64,000 bases of DNA from NCBI GenBank assembly GCA_026874595.1, contig CM049319.1, forward strand, positions 52,340,917 through 52,404,916, given 5' to 3'. Below, piece after piece: positions 45,521 through 57,326 of this stretch. This DNA comes from Sipunculus nudus (taxonomy: Eukaryota; Annelida; Sipuncula; Golfingiida; Sipunculidae). The notes beneath the pieces were generated by a model, which made no database searches, was not told the origin of the DNA, and was given only the letters and a program-made list of their open reading frames with translations. Every line of letters starts with the position of its first letter. Position 1 is the first letter of the stretch. The position numbers and the translations under genes were made by a program.

Positions 45521-46100
45521 ACATGTTACAAACCATTGCTTGTTTGGACTTTCCAGTTAATATCCAAATTTTGAAGAAATATAATATTATGGCCGGCCAC
45601 ACGTGAACTCCCACCCTCCGAAGTTTGACTACATCATGCAAAGATATTTAAAAGAACAGTAGTTGAGAAACAGAAAATCCTCATATTTTTTTTGTAAAAG
45701 ATGCCTCAATATGTTCTCTTTACATTGCATATTTAAAAATTTTCTCAATATTGGAGGGGTGCCCCATCCGAAACCCTCCCCCTGTACCTATAATTAACTT
45801 TTTAAATGAACATGGTTTTTATTTTATAAATGCAGATGAATTTAAAGAAAAACAAATATTTATATTTTCCATGGGGTGAAATATATTGAGTATTTAGAAA
45901 TAATTAATAAATATATATATACATTATATATATATATATGGGTAATATAATACTGCATGTATATATATTGCTAAAATCCCATCAAACGATAAACCAGAAT
46001 TAGCGCCGCCCCCCCCCCCCCCCCCCGTTCTTGAAATTCTGGGTCCGCCACTGTCTGCATAAAGGATAAAATTTAATTTAAATGAAATTATTTTTAAATA

Positions 46101-47267
46101 CAGTGAAACCTCGTTGTGTCGAACTCGAAGGGACTGGTGAATTTACTTCGACACAACCGCAGTTTGAGACAACCGATGTTCATTATATTCAACATCTCCA
46201 GCCTCGATTATCATCGATAAATACTGCACATGTATAGGGCCTATGTTATTTAGGTCTCACAAATGTTTTCGTGTAAGAAAACACTGATATTATGTACATT
46301 TTTCATTAATAATAAAAAAACACATACGTATCACCAAAAGTAGGAATAGGTTAATCAAGAAAGTAAAATAAGAGCACAAACATGTACGTGTATAAAAGCA
46401 CACAAATTAATAAATGATTGGCTCAGATCATTTTCAGTTCAACACATCAGATCTTCTTTAAAAAGGCAGTAACCTTCTCAGCATTCTTGATCCATGTACA
46501 CAGCATGTTGGCATGGATGTTGAAGTCCTTTGCAATCTTTGCCTTGGACTTGCCACCACGTTCAACTTCGACCAGGCCATTGCAAAAGACGCCATTGCAA
46601 ACAGGACACGAACAATATGAAAGTAAAGCAGTAATACTGTATAACGTACTCTTAGGTAAATTAAAGTCAGTCTGCTATAGATTTCATCTTCCTCCATTTA
46701 TACAGAGTCCTGTATGTTTATCCTAGACACATCAAAGGTAATGGTTGGATTGTGTTTGGTTTATCAATAACTACTCATTGATGCTTTTTCCGCAAGAGAA
46801 GAAAGGCGTGATAATAAGTGACTTATTGGCCAAACAAGAAAACAACGGACTAGGTATGTCAGCCATCGCACTTGATGAGTAAGATCCTAGCCGGTATTAA
46901 TTACGTAACTAGTCATCGCGGCCGTAGGTATGATTGTTGGATCGTGCACAATTGTTGACCAAAGCGGCATGACCTGGAGTCGACAGAGCCATCGCGCTCG
47001 ATCATTATGACTGCTCATCACGGCCCAATCATGATTGACGGGACCTGTACAACTGTAATCCAATCATGACTTCGAGTTAAGCGATAGAAATAATAGCTAG
47101 GGACCAACAAAACACCTCGACACATCCAGATTTTCGACACATCCGACTTAGACACAAGCGGAGTTAAATTGGTAAGGTTTTAACTATTTTTTGCAGGGAC
47201 CTCAGGTTCGACTTCGACATATGCGTGAATTCGACTTAACCGAGTTCGACACAACGAGGTTTCACTG
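46101..47267 (-). mobile_element. pogo/Tigger-like DNA transposon, internally deleted
   Basis: Perfect inverted ends: CAGTGAAACCTCGTTGTGTC and GAACTCG at the left and the exact complement at the right, flanked by TA on both sides (46099-46100, 47268-47269). This is the structure of Tc1/mariner-superfamily pogo elements. The only coding trace is a helix-turn-helix fragment on the minus strand (46447-46590). The 1167 bp length is too short for a full transposase. Internal TCGACACA repeats near the ends probably are transposase-binding sites. Confidence 0.85.
46447..46590 (-). pseudogene. Tigger/pogo transposase N-terminal HTH fragment
   Basis: Minus-strand reading gives EVERGGKSKAKIAKDFNIHA and MLCTWIKNAEKVTAF before a stop at 46447. 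It matches the CENP-B/pogo N-terminal helix-turn-helix pattern (E-x-G-x-S-K-x-x-I-A-K-x-F-x-I ... L-x-T-W-I-K-N). No DDE domain follows. Confidence 0.75.
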
Positions 47268-47389
47268 TATTTAAAACAGGCAGAGAGATGGAAAACAAAG
47301 CAAATAACTTTAATTTCCATTCTACTGAGACAGGAAAATAATGAACAAATATTTGCATTAGATCCTAATTTTTCTTTTGTCAAGTCATT

Positions 47390-48760
47390 TTTTTTTTAAG
47401 TTTATAAATTTTACTATAAATTTACAGTATATCATATATATCTGAATATTTAAATTGATTCACAGATCTAAATTGCATCAACATTTGTACTTAATCTAGT
47501 CTGGTAACATCACATTATGCACACAGATATACTTCTTATTTTTTATAAAATACATTTTTAAATTTGCAATGCAATAAATATATGAAAATAACACTCCAGA
47601 ATACAAAATTTTAAATTGGACCTTTTTTTATCCATGATTTGTTTCGGATATTATCAAATTATTCCTACTGATGGGTTAAATTATATTTTGTTTAATTATT
47701 TAAAAGGAAATATTTTCTTTAAAATGCTACATCAGAACAACGTGGCATCTCTTGCATTACTTCATGAATTAATATTTCAATAAAAGTTGTGAACATTGGA
47801 TCAAAAACAGCTTTACATTTAAAAAAATACAGTTGACAATAACAAACCATATATTGCAATATAATTGGTGATAGTGGTGTTGGGGGTGGGGGGTGGGACA
47901 TGGGGCGGGGGGTATTAGGGTAGGGCTCATGAGAATAAGTGTATGTTTATTACAGCAAGGGTGTTCTGCCAGTGCTGCATCACTAATAAGGTTATCTAGG
48001 CAAGGCTGTAGTGAGCAAGAGTGGGGTCTTGGATATACAAAATGCAAAGACATAAGAGCATATGAAAAACTTCAATAATTAGAATAATTTTTAAGCTTTT
48101 ACTTTCAAATTTAAAAAATCATCAGATTAAATCCACATGTATCCTGGCTGTATATAAAAAAAATAAATTAAATATATTTTTGAGAAAGAAATGTGCCATC
48201 GTCAAATTTGGGCAAAATTTAAGGTACCGAATTTATATTTTTGCTAATATTTTAAAACATTTAAAAGATTTTGTTTGATATAATTTTGGGTATACAATTA
48301 AATTTTTGATTAATTAAAGTTATATTACTGAAAAAAGTCCCCAGCTTTAACATTTTTTGCATTAAGCGACCAAATATCTTTCCTGAATTTTTTACAAAGT
48401 GCAATATGCTTGGGCCAATAACTTTTTTAAATTATATAATACAGACCTAATTTCTGGCATGTACATAGGAACTATATAGAGGAATATTTATGGTAAATAT
48501 GAGGAAAACAGATGAGTGGTTTTGATATTAGACAGTCCTGAAGTGTGAAAATAGGTTTTTAATTAAAAATTGAGGTTTTTCCTAAATTTCTAAAAGGAGC
48601 GAAGTTGCAAAGACCCATTTTTCGGCTTGGTAGAAGATCTTGGGGACATCTATCATTATGCCAAATTTTGGATTCCTAGGTCTTATGGTTTCAAAACTTG
48701 CCTCACCACGGACGGACGGGCAGACGGACGGACGATGGACAATGGACTACAACTATAGCT
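47390..48760. repeat. Diverged duplicate segment D, copy 1
   Basis: Shares an ordered series of matches with 51850-53275: 'gtggcatct...ttgaatta', AAATTTAAGGTAC, GAAAAAAGTC, GGGCCAATAAC, GGTTTTTCCTAAAT and TTTCAAAACTT. Identity is low to moderate. It ends with a GGACGGACGGGCAGACGGAC tract that copy 2 lacks. Non-coding. Confidence 0.6.
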
Positions 48761-49690
48761 CAGATGACTTATAATCAGCTGAGCTAAAAATGCAATGGAA
48801 TTATAAAATGTAACTTTGCATATGCATCTAACTGCAGAGCTGCTAGCAACTTTGCATTTGCACAGTTGGTCTAAATATGATAATACATTATTTCAGATGC
48901 AATTGCAATTCTACATAGTATCTTTCTATCCTCAGAAAATAAACTTTCATTGAGGGTCATGTATTTTTTTTAGGATCATGTAGTTAACATTTTTAACCTG
49001 TGTGAATTGGAGGATATTGTTTTCAGTCAAATCTGTGTGTATGTGTGTATCTGCAAGATATTTGAAGAAAACACCATACATTTGATTAAAATTTGACATA
49101 TATTTTACTATAGTAAAAATCTCAAGAGTTTCTTGATAAAGTAAGGTCTCTGTGAGTGTAGCTGCAAGGGCCTTGCTTATATATATATAAAGATGGTCCA
49201 TCAAATTACTGTGGTTGGCTTCATATTCACGAGGTTAAAGTTTCGCAATTATCACTTTTTCATGGTTTTGCGAGGGTTCAATTTTCATGATCTCACCTCA
49301 CAAAAGACCAGCACAGAGTGTAACCATTATTGTTTATTACTTATATAAAATAATAAGTGTACAAAATCTTAATAATTACACACAGATATTATGGAACATG
49401 GAAATTATTAAATGATTATGGAAATTATTATTCTTCAATTATGGCAAATAATTTGAAAGATCAGATATCATGTATAATAGCCATCTTGAAACATACATGA
49501 TATATTATTATTCATTTTTTCATGATAACCCTTTTGTGGATATTGTGAATTGGAAACCCTCGTGAACAAAAAGGCAACCCAAGTATTTGATTTGGTTCAC
49601 AAGTCTTGTCTTCTGATTATATCGGAGCAGAATACTGGAATTTAACAGCATGTAGGTAGTTTGTACAACCACTGGTATGACTATACCTAC
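48761..49690. other. Tetraspanin intron, no gene recognised
   Basis: AT-rich. TTCACGAGGTTAAAGTTTCGC and CATGGTTTTGCGAGGGTTC near 49230-49280 look like a degenerate dispersed repeat. Nothing else is seen. Confidence 0.4.
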
Positions 49691-49789
49691 CCTGACTTGC
49701 ACAAAATCCCAGGCTTGTCCATATCCCGTGCTGCGGTCGTAGTATAACTGTAAGTTCTGTCTCATACTGTCACGCAGGTAATAATATAT
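49691..49789 (-). CDS. Tetraspanin exon 3 as seen (start of large extracellular loop)
   Basis: 99 bp, 33 codons, phase 0. Acceptor ATCCACCACAG precedes 49789, and donor GTAGGT follows 49691. It encodes IYYYLRDSMRQNLQLYYD and further GQAWDFVQVR, the helical first part of the tetraspanin large loop with the conserved W-D-x-x-Q before the CC motif of the next exon. A rival donor six bases earlier (GTCAGG) is possible but would shorten the Q-to-CC spacing below the family norm. Confidence 0.85.
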
Positions 49790-50303
49790 CTGTGGTGGAT
49801 AAAAATCAAAGTAAAATGTAATTTTTATATTTGGCATGATATGGTTTCATTTATCAAATGCCTACTCAACAAACCTGTTAATAGGGGTGTAAGTTGTGAT
49901 AAAATTATCCTGCAAGACTGCAGACATTTTGGTAGAAGCTTCAACATGCAACTTTTAAAGACAGAAAAGACAAGAAACTAGAGAGCACATAGTCCACACA
50001 TCTCTGCTTTTGTGCCGGGGTCAAACTTTAACAAACCTTCTTCAAAGTTTAATCAACAACTTCCTATCCAATGGATCCCCTATAGGCTGTTTCTATAAGA
50101 ATTTTTGAAACCATCTTGCCAACAAACAGACAGACAACTTTGATAACATTACCTCTGCCAAATTCATTCACAGAGGTAAACGTTACACCACCTATAAGGA
50201 TGTTAAAGTATATAAAGACAAAATCTGGCTAGTTCCAGAAAAAAAGTGTCAATTATAAATTTTACTCAGCCTATAACAGACTTCAAGACTATCAAACACT
50301 AAC

Positions 50304-50378
50304 CTTTTCCCTGAAGGCCCAGGCCAAACCTCCAGCAATGATTTCTAGAGTGAGGACCAAGATCAAACAGCCTCCATA
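50304..50378 (-). CDS. Tetraspanin exon 2 as seen (third transmembrane segment)
   Basis: 75 bp, 25 codons, phase 0. Acceptor GAATGTTTCAG and donor GTTAGT bound it. It encodes YGGCLILVLTLEIIAGGLAW and AFREK, matching the tetraspanin TM3 pattern with its internal Glu and following basic residues. It is 514 bp upstream of the next exon. Confidence 0.88.
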
Positions 50379-50968
50379 CTGAAACATTCAGATAAAATAT
50401 TTCACGATCAGTCAAGGGTTCTGGGTGGTCAGAAACGCAGGTGGTCTTTATGAAGGTTCATATGTTCTGATTATAAATATTTACACATAAAATAAAAGAC
50501 TAAAAGATAAAAATCTTGAAAAAAAAATTTTCCTGCAGATTTCTTAATCAAATTTAACTTTTCACACAGAATACTTGTAATACAAAATGTACCTGTTGTT
50601 AAACATACTGATAAATAAGTAAACCTATCTTTATCTGAGATTATAATCTTATTATTAATCATAATTTCTGATGAAATTAGAAATATCAGCTTCACCTACA
50701 AAAAGGGTTTAAATAATTCTTTGAAATTTTCTGTATGGAACAAATGGGTAAAGGTTGATTAAAGGGGGCCTCTGTTTTCATTTCTAATAAAAAATGTGAC
50801 CACTTTTTTCAACATAATTTTGCTAAATAAATTAGATGAAAATATAATCATTTATTCCCCTTAATTTTTTTTAAAATTCAGATTGATAATTATTATGTCA
50901 CCCCCACCCCCCCATCAAAATCTGGGGATGGTCCATATTTTAAAACTTAGCTAAAAAAATATCCATAT
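50379..50968. other. Tetraspanin intron, no gene recognised
   Basis: AT-rich intronic sequence with no recognisable feature. A short C-rich run lies near 50900. Confidence 0.5.
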
Positions 50969-51292
50969 CAGGCCAAAATAAAAAAAGATATGCATGGTTC
51001 TCAGGCACTTTTTTCAGAAATCAATGTGGGCGGGCGGTTTTTTTTTATTTTTAATTTTTTGGTATGTTTCGAAGAAATGACAAATGATTATAACAGATTT
51101 ATTTTGCTAAACAAGTAAAAGCCCTACATAAAAAAGGAAATTGTATGATTTTATCTCCTTGAAAGATATGTACGAGCGGTTGCAGCACATAATTGGTAAG
51201 TTTCTATTGAAAATCAAAATAAAAATTTTTGATGCGGGGGTTTAAAATTGATGCGGGCGGTGCCTGAGAACCATACCTTTTTTTTTGGCCTT
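50969..51292 (+). mobile_element. MITE family M1, complete copy
   Basis: Left end TCAGGCCAAAATAAAAAAAG, then ATGGTTCTCAGGCAC; right end GTGCCTGAGAACCATACC, T run, TTTGGCCTTA. Interior has ATCAATGTGGGCGGGCGG on the left and GCGGGGGTTTAAAATTGATGC on the right, which are themselves partly complementary, so nearly the whole element can fold into a hairpin. Confidence 0.88.
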
Positions 51293-51849
51293 ATCTGAAC
51301 AACTAACAGTACATCATCAAATTTATATAGCAAAAAAAATTTAAAGGTGGTCACACTTGTTTTTAAGTGAAAATAGAGGTCCCTTTTAATCAACCTTCAA
51401 TAGTAAATGTAGAATTTTTTTTATATTATCATGCTTTACTTCAGAAAGAAAAAGCCACCAAGATCAATTTTACTGGGGCTGTGAAAACGTATAAACAAGG
51501 GACCCATGGGTCACGGCGCTCAGCTGAAATTTGAAATTTTGCAAATGCAAACTAAGCAAATATTCTATTGTAATGTTTTTAATATATAAGCATATGAGAA
51601 GCTAAGAGGAAAGTGGCCTTCCTACTTGGATATAGTAAAGTTCTATATATATGATTGCAAAACTAATACTCTGACAAGGCTGTCATGCAGAAAAACAGTT
51701 AAAAATTTGAGAAAAAGTGATGCATATCAAAAATTTACAGATTGACAGGCAAGTGGACAGAATGGACCTTTATTTCACTTTCAAGGGAATAATGCATTAT
51801 TGTTTATATTAAAGCCTAATTTTTAAGCATATCCACTTTTTTTCAATAA
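51293..51849. other. Intron with dispersed 38 bp motif
   Basis: AAGGGACCCATGGGTCACGG followed by CGCTCAGCTGA is at about 51494-51527, also seen at 44868 and, in reverse and shorter, at 17214-17253. Otherwise no feature. Confidence 0.5.
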
Positions 51850-53275
51850 ATAAGTTTCATCAGATTATTTTTTTTTATTTACAAGTTTTATAAATTTATA
51901 ATAGAAAAATATGAAAATATAAGTTAAAATATCAGAATTCTCAGGTGCAATCATTATTTATCCAGAGTGTAGCTCATATCGGGTCATATTATGCTAACAC
52001 ATATATTTTATTATTTATAAATCACAAATGTTTAAATTGAATTTAAAAGAAAATAATGCCACAACATGGCATCTTCAAGATTATTCCTTGAATTACTATT
52101 AAAAAGTTCGCACATTTCAGTTTTCAGTACATGCTTAATTTTATTCACCGAATAAATGATTCAGTTAATTTTATAAAATAAAAAAATCTTTTCAAATAAA
52201 ATATACACACTGTTGGTTGAATGAGGGACAAACAATATCATTGTGCTAATTACTATCTCAACAATAATTAATTACTGGAATTAATAGTCAATTTCACACC
52301 TGGTGAAGTTTTTACTCTTCTGAAGTAATGAATTACTTATCTGATGAACATCCACACTTTCATAGCAATGCATCACTTTATGGACACAATTAAATGTGCA
52401 CTTTACTCATTGTAACCCTGGTGGTACAATAAAAAATCTAAAATGTAGCATAGTCTAGAATAAGAATGAATCAAATACAGAAAATTAAAACATTCATCTA
52501 GTTGATGCACCATGTGGGGGGGGGGGGAGCGCAGGGCAGAGGGGAAGCCTGCTAGTAGTGGCCAAGCTGAGCCAAGGCAAGCTGCCTAGAGTGGGTTACC
52601 TAACACAAGTGAAGGCTGTACTAGTAGACGGGCTAGATGTAAACAACACATGGTGTATGAAAACTTGAATAAAAGCTACTCTTTTCGATCAATTCCTTTG
52701 AAATTTCAGATTTTAAAGATTAAATCCTTATGTATATATGCTGTGAAAATTAAATCAACAATGCTTGCAGAGAAAAAACTTGCCGTTGCCAAAAGTGGAT
52801 AAAATTTAAGGTACTGATTTTATATTTTAATGCTAATAACTTGAAGAATTTGCAAAATTCAGATCTAATTTTGGGTAAACAATTGGACCTTGATATAATA
52901 AATTTATATCCCTGAAAAAAGTCTCCAGTTTCAGCAATTCTCATGTAAAGTGAGCAAATATATTTCCTGATTTATTAAAAATGGCATTTTATTTGGGCCA
53001 ATAACTTAAAACAATACGTAATACTGATCTCATGTTTGGTATGTTCATAGAAAATGTATGGGAGAATATGAATACTAAATATGATCAAAAACAGATCAGT
53101 AGTTTTGATATTAGGCAGCCTTTAAGTGTAACAATGGCTTTTTTATGGAAAACGGAGGTTTTTCCTAAATATCTCGAAGGATTGACCCACTTTTCGGTAT
53201 GGTAGGAGATTTTGGAGACATCTAACTGTATGCAAAATTTGGGATTCATAGGTCCAACTGTTTCAAAACTTTCTT
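51850..53275. repeat. Diverged duplicate segment D, copy 2
   Basis: Partner of 47390-48760. The match ends at TTTCAAAACTT near 53270, just before the LTR of the next element, which helps to place that insertion. A G run is at 52515-52527. Non-coding. Confidence 0.6.
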
Positions 53276-53302
53276 ATAGAGGGTCAGTATAGTTAATAGT
53301 CT

Positions 53303-54951
53303 TGTCAGCAGATGTCGCCTTCGGCCGGGGCTGGCCGAGAGCTGCAGCCAGCTGAAGTTAAAGTTATAGTTTGCGCATGCGCATTAGGTGCTTTTCCGGA
53401 AACGTTTCTCCATGATTTTGGTACGCAGTTTTTGCCCGAGTGATTATTTTTTTTTAATTTGTGAGTTACTAGGAATTGTAACTGCATGTCAACTATGCTT
53501 AACGAAGACCGACTTGTGTCGTAAACGTTTGATAAGGGTCTAGTTTGTTGTCATGTACTTTGGCCATATTTTGAAGATAAAGCTTGCGTCACTAAATCTC
53601 AGAAAGATAGGCCCATGTTTAACCTGTTAATGGCGGTTTTCATGACATTATGTCAGTTGTTGAGGGCAGATGAGAGTAAATAAGAGTAATTTCATCTCCG
53701 ACTTTTGATTATACAGTACTTTTTATGTATGTTATACGTAATATGCTTGTGAAAGTACTCATGAATGCAGTTAAAGAGTTCTGCAAAGGTTATTTCATGC
53801 TGCTTTTATTTTTCGATGTAAATTTGTCAGTTTATTAGGGTTTTGCGACTGTTGGTTTGTAATGTATTGTGAAGCCGTAGAGTACGGCGGTGACCTTGAC
53901 TGAGCTGAGGTTGGACTACAGATCCAGTAGGCCGACACTAGTGTGAGTTTTGAATGATACACTTAAGTCTATAATGTAGAGAACAGTTATGTAATATAAG
54001 TAAATCCTTGTTTTGCCAGTTAGTTTTGTTGATATCTGTATTTATATAATAAGAGCCTTTGGTGACATTTCATGTCCTTTATTAATAAATAATAGTTTGG
54101 AGGTATAAAGACAAGTGGAAACTTTCTATTGATTGTGTGGACATATAGGAATATTCTAGTGTGTTAACTACAACTGGTGTATGTACATGTTATATGATGT
54201 TGTTATCAGGAGACAGAAGTGCTGATCCCACTTTATTTTAATATGTCTTTGAGATAACTGCTGCATGCTGCATGTTTCTCTAATATTCACACATGTGGGA
54301 TTACGGTTGTAGGTGTCTGGTCAACACATGGTCAGTCTGCAGCATACAGTTGCCAGGCAGTTGTGTCCTATGAGGTTCCCATGGAGGGATGGTATGCATT
54401 ATGCTCATAGTTATTAAACCATGATTGTTGTAGACATAGTGTGTTAATGGTGTTGCTGACATACTTAAAGTAATGATCCTATGTTGTGTATTTGAACTGA
54501 ACATTGCACTTAACATAATATTGAGGACTGAACTGTGTTTTCATGTATGTTTACACTTTATAATTTAACAGAGTAAATACATTCAATTAGTAGCTTTATA
54601 AGGTTGTAAGATATTTGTCACTTCACTTTGGTAAATACAGGTGGCTTAATCAAGAGTTTATGGTATTTACCTATAGAGCTTTATCTGTAACTAATTGTAA
54701 CCATTGTCTTTATTGTGTCATATCTACCGGTTTAATTAACAGTTCATGTTATGTACTTCATTTCATGAAGCTGAATCTGTGACTAATACTGTTCATTGTA
54801 TTTTTGTCTTATACAGGTGCCAACCACCTTTTTGTTTCTTCTGTATTTCTGGTGTTGTACCTGGGTTTGTCTGCCCTAGCTAAGATGCGTTTTAATAAAA
54901 CAGTCATCATACAGTATCAAGGTTGTGTTGTGACTCCTCACCCCCCTTACA
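53303..54951 (+). mobile_element. 5' LTR of Ty3 element C (long LTR)
   Basis: The right end is firm: CCCCCCTTACA directly precedes a tRNA-Leu-type primer binding site. The left end is set at TGTCAGCAGATGTCGCC, which mirrors the right end CTTACA with one mismatch. About 1650 bp. A poly(A)-type TTATTAATAAATAATAG lies near 54085. No 3' LTR was found to confirm the left boundary. Confidence 0.55.
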
Positions 54952-54955
54952 TTAA

Positions 54956-54973
54956 TGGTGGCAGCGGTGGGAT
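54956..54973 (+). other. Primer binding site complementary to tRNA-Leu
   Basis: TGGTGGCAGCGGTGGGAT is the complement of ATCCCACCGCTGCCACCA, the 3' end with CCA expected of an animal tRNA-Leu. It lies four bases after the LTR end. Confidence 0.75.
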
Positions 54974-55964
54974 ACTCCAGCGGCGGCAATGGAGGTGGTT
55001 GGTAGACGGAGTGGACAGATGTTGTGGATGGATCTTCGTCATGCTACCATATGGAGTGATGTCACTGTTTGCTTCCTTTTGGACTGAGCCCATTGCTCTC
55101 AGTAATTATGATGCATAAACTGTTTGCTTCCGGTTTGACTGAGCCTATGGCTCTCAGTGACTATCATGATGTATAAACTGTTTGCTTCGTGTTGGACGGA
55201 GACCCGCGGCACTCGGTGATGATCATTACGCATATGCTGTTTGTTACCACATAAGGGTGCTTTAATATATATGATGACCTGATAACAGTAAGTGTTTGTG
55301 ATTGAGGTAAACATTGGATTTATACATTGTTATGATATTTTGTTCTCAGATCTGTATAGTTTGAGTACTAGTAAAACCATTCTTAAGAGCTAAATCACAC
55401 TACTTAGATGGTGAAAGGTCTTATGTGTTACATTATGTGTACCAAGAGTGGCAGAAGCGTTTATTGATTATGCACTATATAGGCTATATTGGTCAGAATT
55501 TTGTGTTACTGAATATTGTGCAAATGGCCAAGGTGTTGCTGCTGAGCAGGTAGTAAGTGATATGGCATATCATGTTGGCACATTACCTGAGTGTTTAGAA
55601 GCAGCTGATTTATATTGTTTAGGCAGACTATTTATCATTGTTTGTGTTAAAGTTTTGCATTTAAAGTTACACTTTCAAGTGTTTGACAGAGGATTTTGAG
55701 CAGCCACTGCTTTTCTACTATGTGATATAGTTGTTTTGCATTTCCTTGTGCATCATTTAAGGTGCTTGGTTGACTGCTCAAGGTTTATATGGTTCATGTA
55801 GGCAGGTGAGCTGGTGTAAAGGTGTAAGTCTGTTACAGTTCATGTGTATTGTAGTATCGCAGTCTATCATTGATAGCTCCTGTCTTTTCCTGCATCCTGA
55901 CAGTGAACTAGTTTTGCTGTTTGTTCAAGTTCTCTTGTGTTGATCATGTGGTAACTATAACAAG
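54974..55964 (+). other. Leader of element C with 57 bp minisatellite
   Basis: A 1 kb untranslated leader. Three tandem units of about 57 bp, each starting TGTTTGCTTC and containing GACTGAGCC(C/T)AT(T/G)GCTCTC or a diverged form, lie at about 55068-55240. Short GGCGGC repeats are just after the primer site. No gene is seen. Confidence 0.65.
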
Positions 55965-56886
55965 ATGTCAGAGGACGTTACTCAGCTTCGTAACCTAGTT
56001 GGTCAATTAGAAATGAGTTTAGATGCAGTTGAGGGGGCGGCAGCAGAGCCAGTAGTGCCACCACCTCAGCCGCAGGCACCTGTTAGAGTGGTTTACACGC
56101 AGAGAAAAATGTCTTGTTATGGTGGTGATCCACTCAAGTTGGCGGATTGGATACTGGAGGCGAAAGGAGCCGTTCGTAGCCAGGGATTAGAAGGCCAGGA
56201 AGCTGCGGATCTTCTTCTCTCCCACCTGGAGGGCCCAGCAAAGGCTGAAGTTCTTTGTGAGGCTCTTCCAGAACCAGAACAGCTTTTCGTACTGCTAGAG
56301 TCTACATTTGGCGAAAAACGTACTGCAGAGCAGCTCCTTTACATTTTTACCACCGAAAGCAAGAAAGCAAGGAGACCTTGCGTGGGTTCTCGCTAGCCTT
56401 GATGAGGCTAATAAAGCGTGTGATTAGCAAAGATCGTGACCGTATACCCAGCAAAGACGAAATATTGAAAACGCGCTTTGCTGAAAATGTTCGTGATGCA
56501 CAACTGCGGCGTGAGCTCAAGAAATTTGTTCGTTTTAATAAAGAAATGACCTTTAAGGAGCTAGGGGCCGAAGCCTTTGAGATAGCTGAAGAGGACGGTG
56601 CTCGTCCAGATGGAAAGTTAACCTCCCATCAAACAATGGTTAAGATTGAGGAAAGTAGCGCTGAGCGATCACTTGTACAGGAAGTACAGGAACGGAGAAA
56701 GGACCTTGCAAGGCTCAAGGTAGAGCTGGCAGAGAGCCGACGGTGTCAAGCTGACCTAGTTCGGGTGAATAAAGAGTTAATAAAGCGCATACGAAGTACC
56801 CCGGATACAGAGATCCCTACAGAACAGAAACGGGTGATTTGTTATAACTGCAATTAACCGGGCCATATTCGGAGATACTGCTACAA
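55965..56886 (+). pseudogene. Element C gag with zinc knuckle broken by a stop
   Basis: Starts MSEDVTQLRNLVGQLEMSLD (a short coiled-coil-like N-terminus), then capsid-like YGGDPLKLADWILEAKGAV and LLLSHLEGPAKAEVL. A frameshift near 56380 moves to the frame with DEILKTRFAENVRDAQLRRE. A Lys/Glu-rich helix follows and then a CCHC knuckle, CYNCN-stop-PGHIRRYC, where TAA at 56855-56857 replaces one codon. It cannot make full-length Gag as read. Confidence 0.85.
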
Positions 56887-56936
56887 ACGGAAAGCAGATC
56901 TGAAAAACCAAGGTACAAAATACTGGGGCCAGTACA

Positions 56937-57235
56937 GTGGAGACTGACACCATGATGACAGGTCAGTTGGAGGAAAAGCTTCTTTCCAAAACTGTTGGAG
57001 GGAGACCCGTTATGTCAGCTGTGCTTGGAGGCCATACTGTCAAGTGTTTGGTGGACACCGGTTCACAGGTCTCAACTGTCTCTAAAGTCTCTAAAACTTT
57101 TTGCAGCCAATGGTTTGGACATTCCTTATTTATGCGTTTTAGTTATGAATGTACAGGTTGATGGTACCACAGTTGAGGATGTTGGAGTACTTGTGGCCAA
57201 AGATACACCGGGGTTACAGGATAAAAGATAATCCT
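56937..57235 (+). pseudogene. Element C protease remnant
   Basis: VKCLVDTGSQVSTVSK carries the DTGS active site of a retropepsin, preceded by GRPVMSAVLGGHT. Frame changes occur near 57100, where the second frame continues with LDIPYLCVLVMNVQVDG and DTPGLQDK. The usual LPGLLGTN-type helix is visible out of frame just after 57230. Confidence 0.75.
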
Positions 57236-57326
57236 GCCAGGCTTATTAGGGACTAATGTTTTGGCCTATATGCCGAGATGCAATAATATTGTTCTACAGG
57301 GAGAGGCACCCGACTAATCAGAGCAG

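Larger units (their letters stand above)
45103..46053. mobile_element. Non-autonomous hAT-like element
   Basis: Starts CAGTGGCGGATCCA and ends TGGGTCCGCCACTG, nearly perfect inverted ends of the CAGTGGCGG type found in hAT elements. TCTGCA occurs directly at both outer edges (45097-45102, 46054-46059), a 6 bp match where hAT elements make 8 bp duplications. The 951 bp interior holds a degenerate SINE, an (AT)n run and a poly-C run near 46009, but no transposase. An internal deletion derivative or MITE is likely. Confidence 0.7.

Noticed and set aside
46418-46726. 102-codon plus-strand frame inside the pogo/Tigger remnant
   Set aside because: Antisense to the transposase helix-turn-helix fragment on the minus strand.
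54804-55118. 104-codon plus-strand frame spanning the LTR end of element C
   Set aside because: It crosses the LTR boundary and primer binding site, which explain the sequence; no domain.
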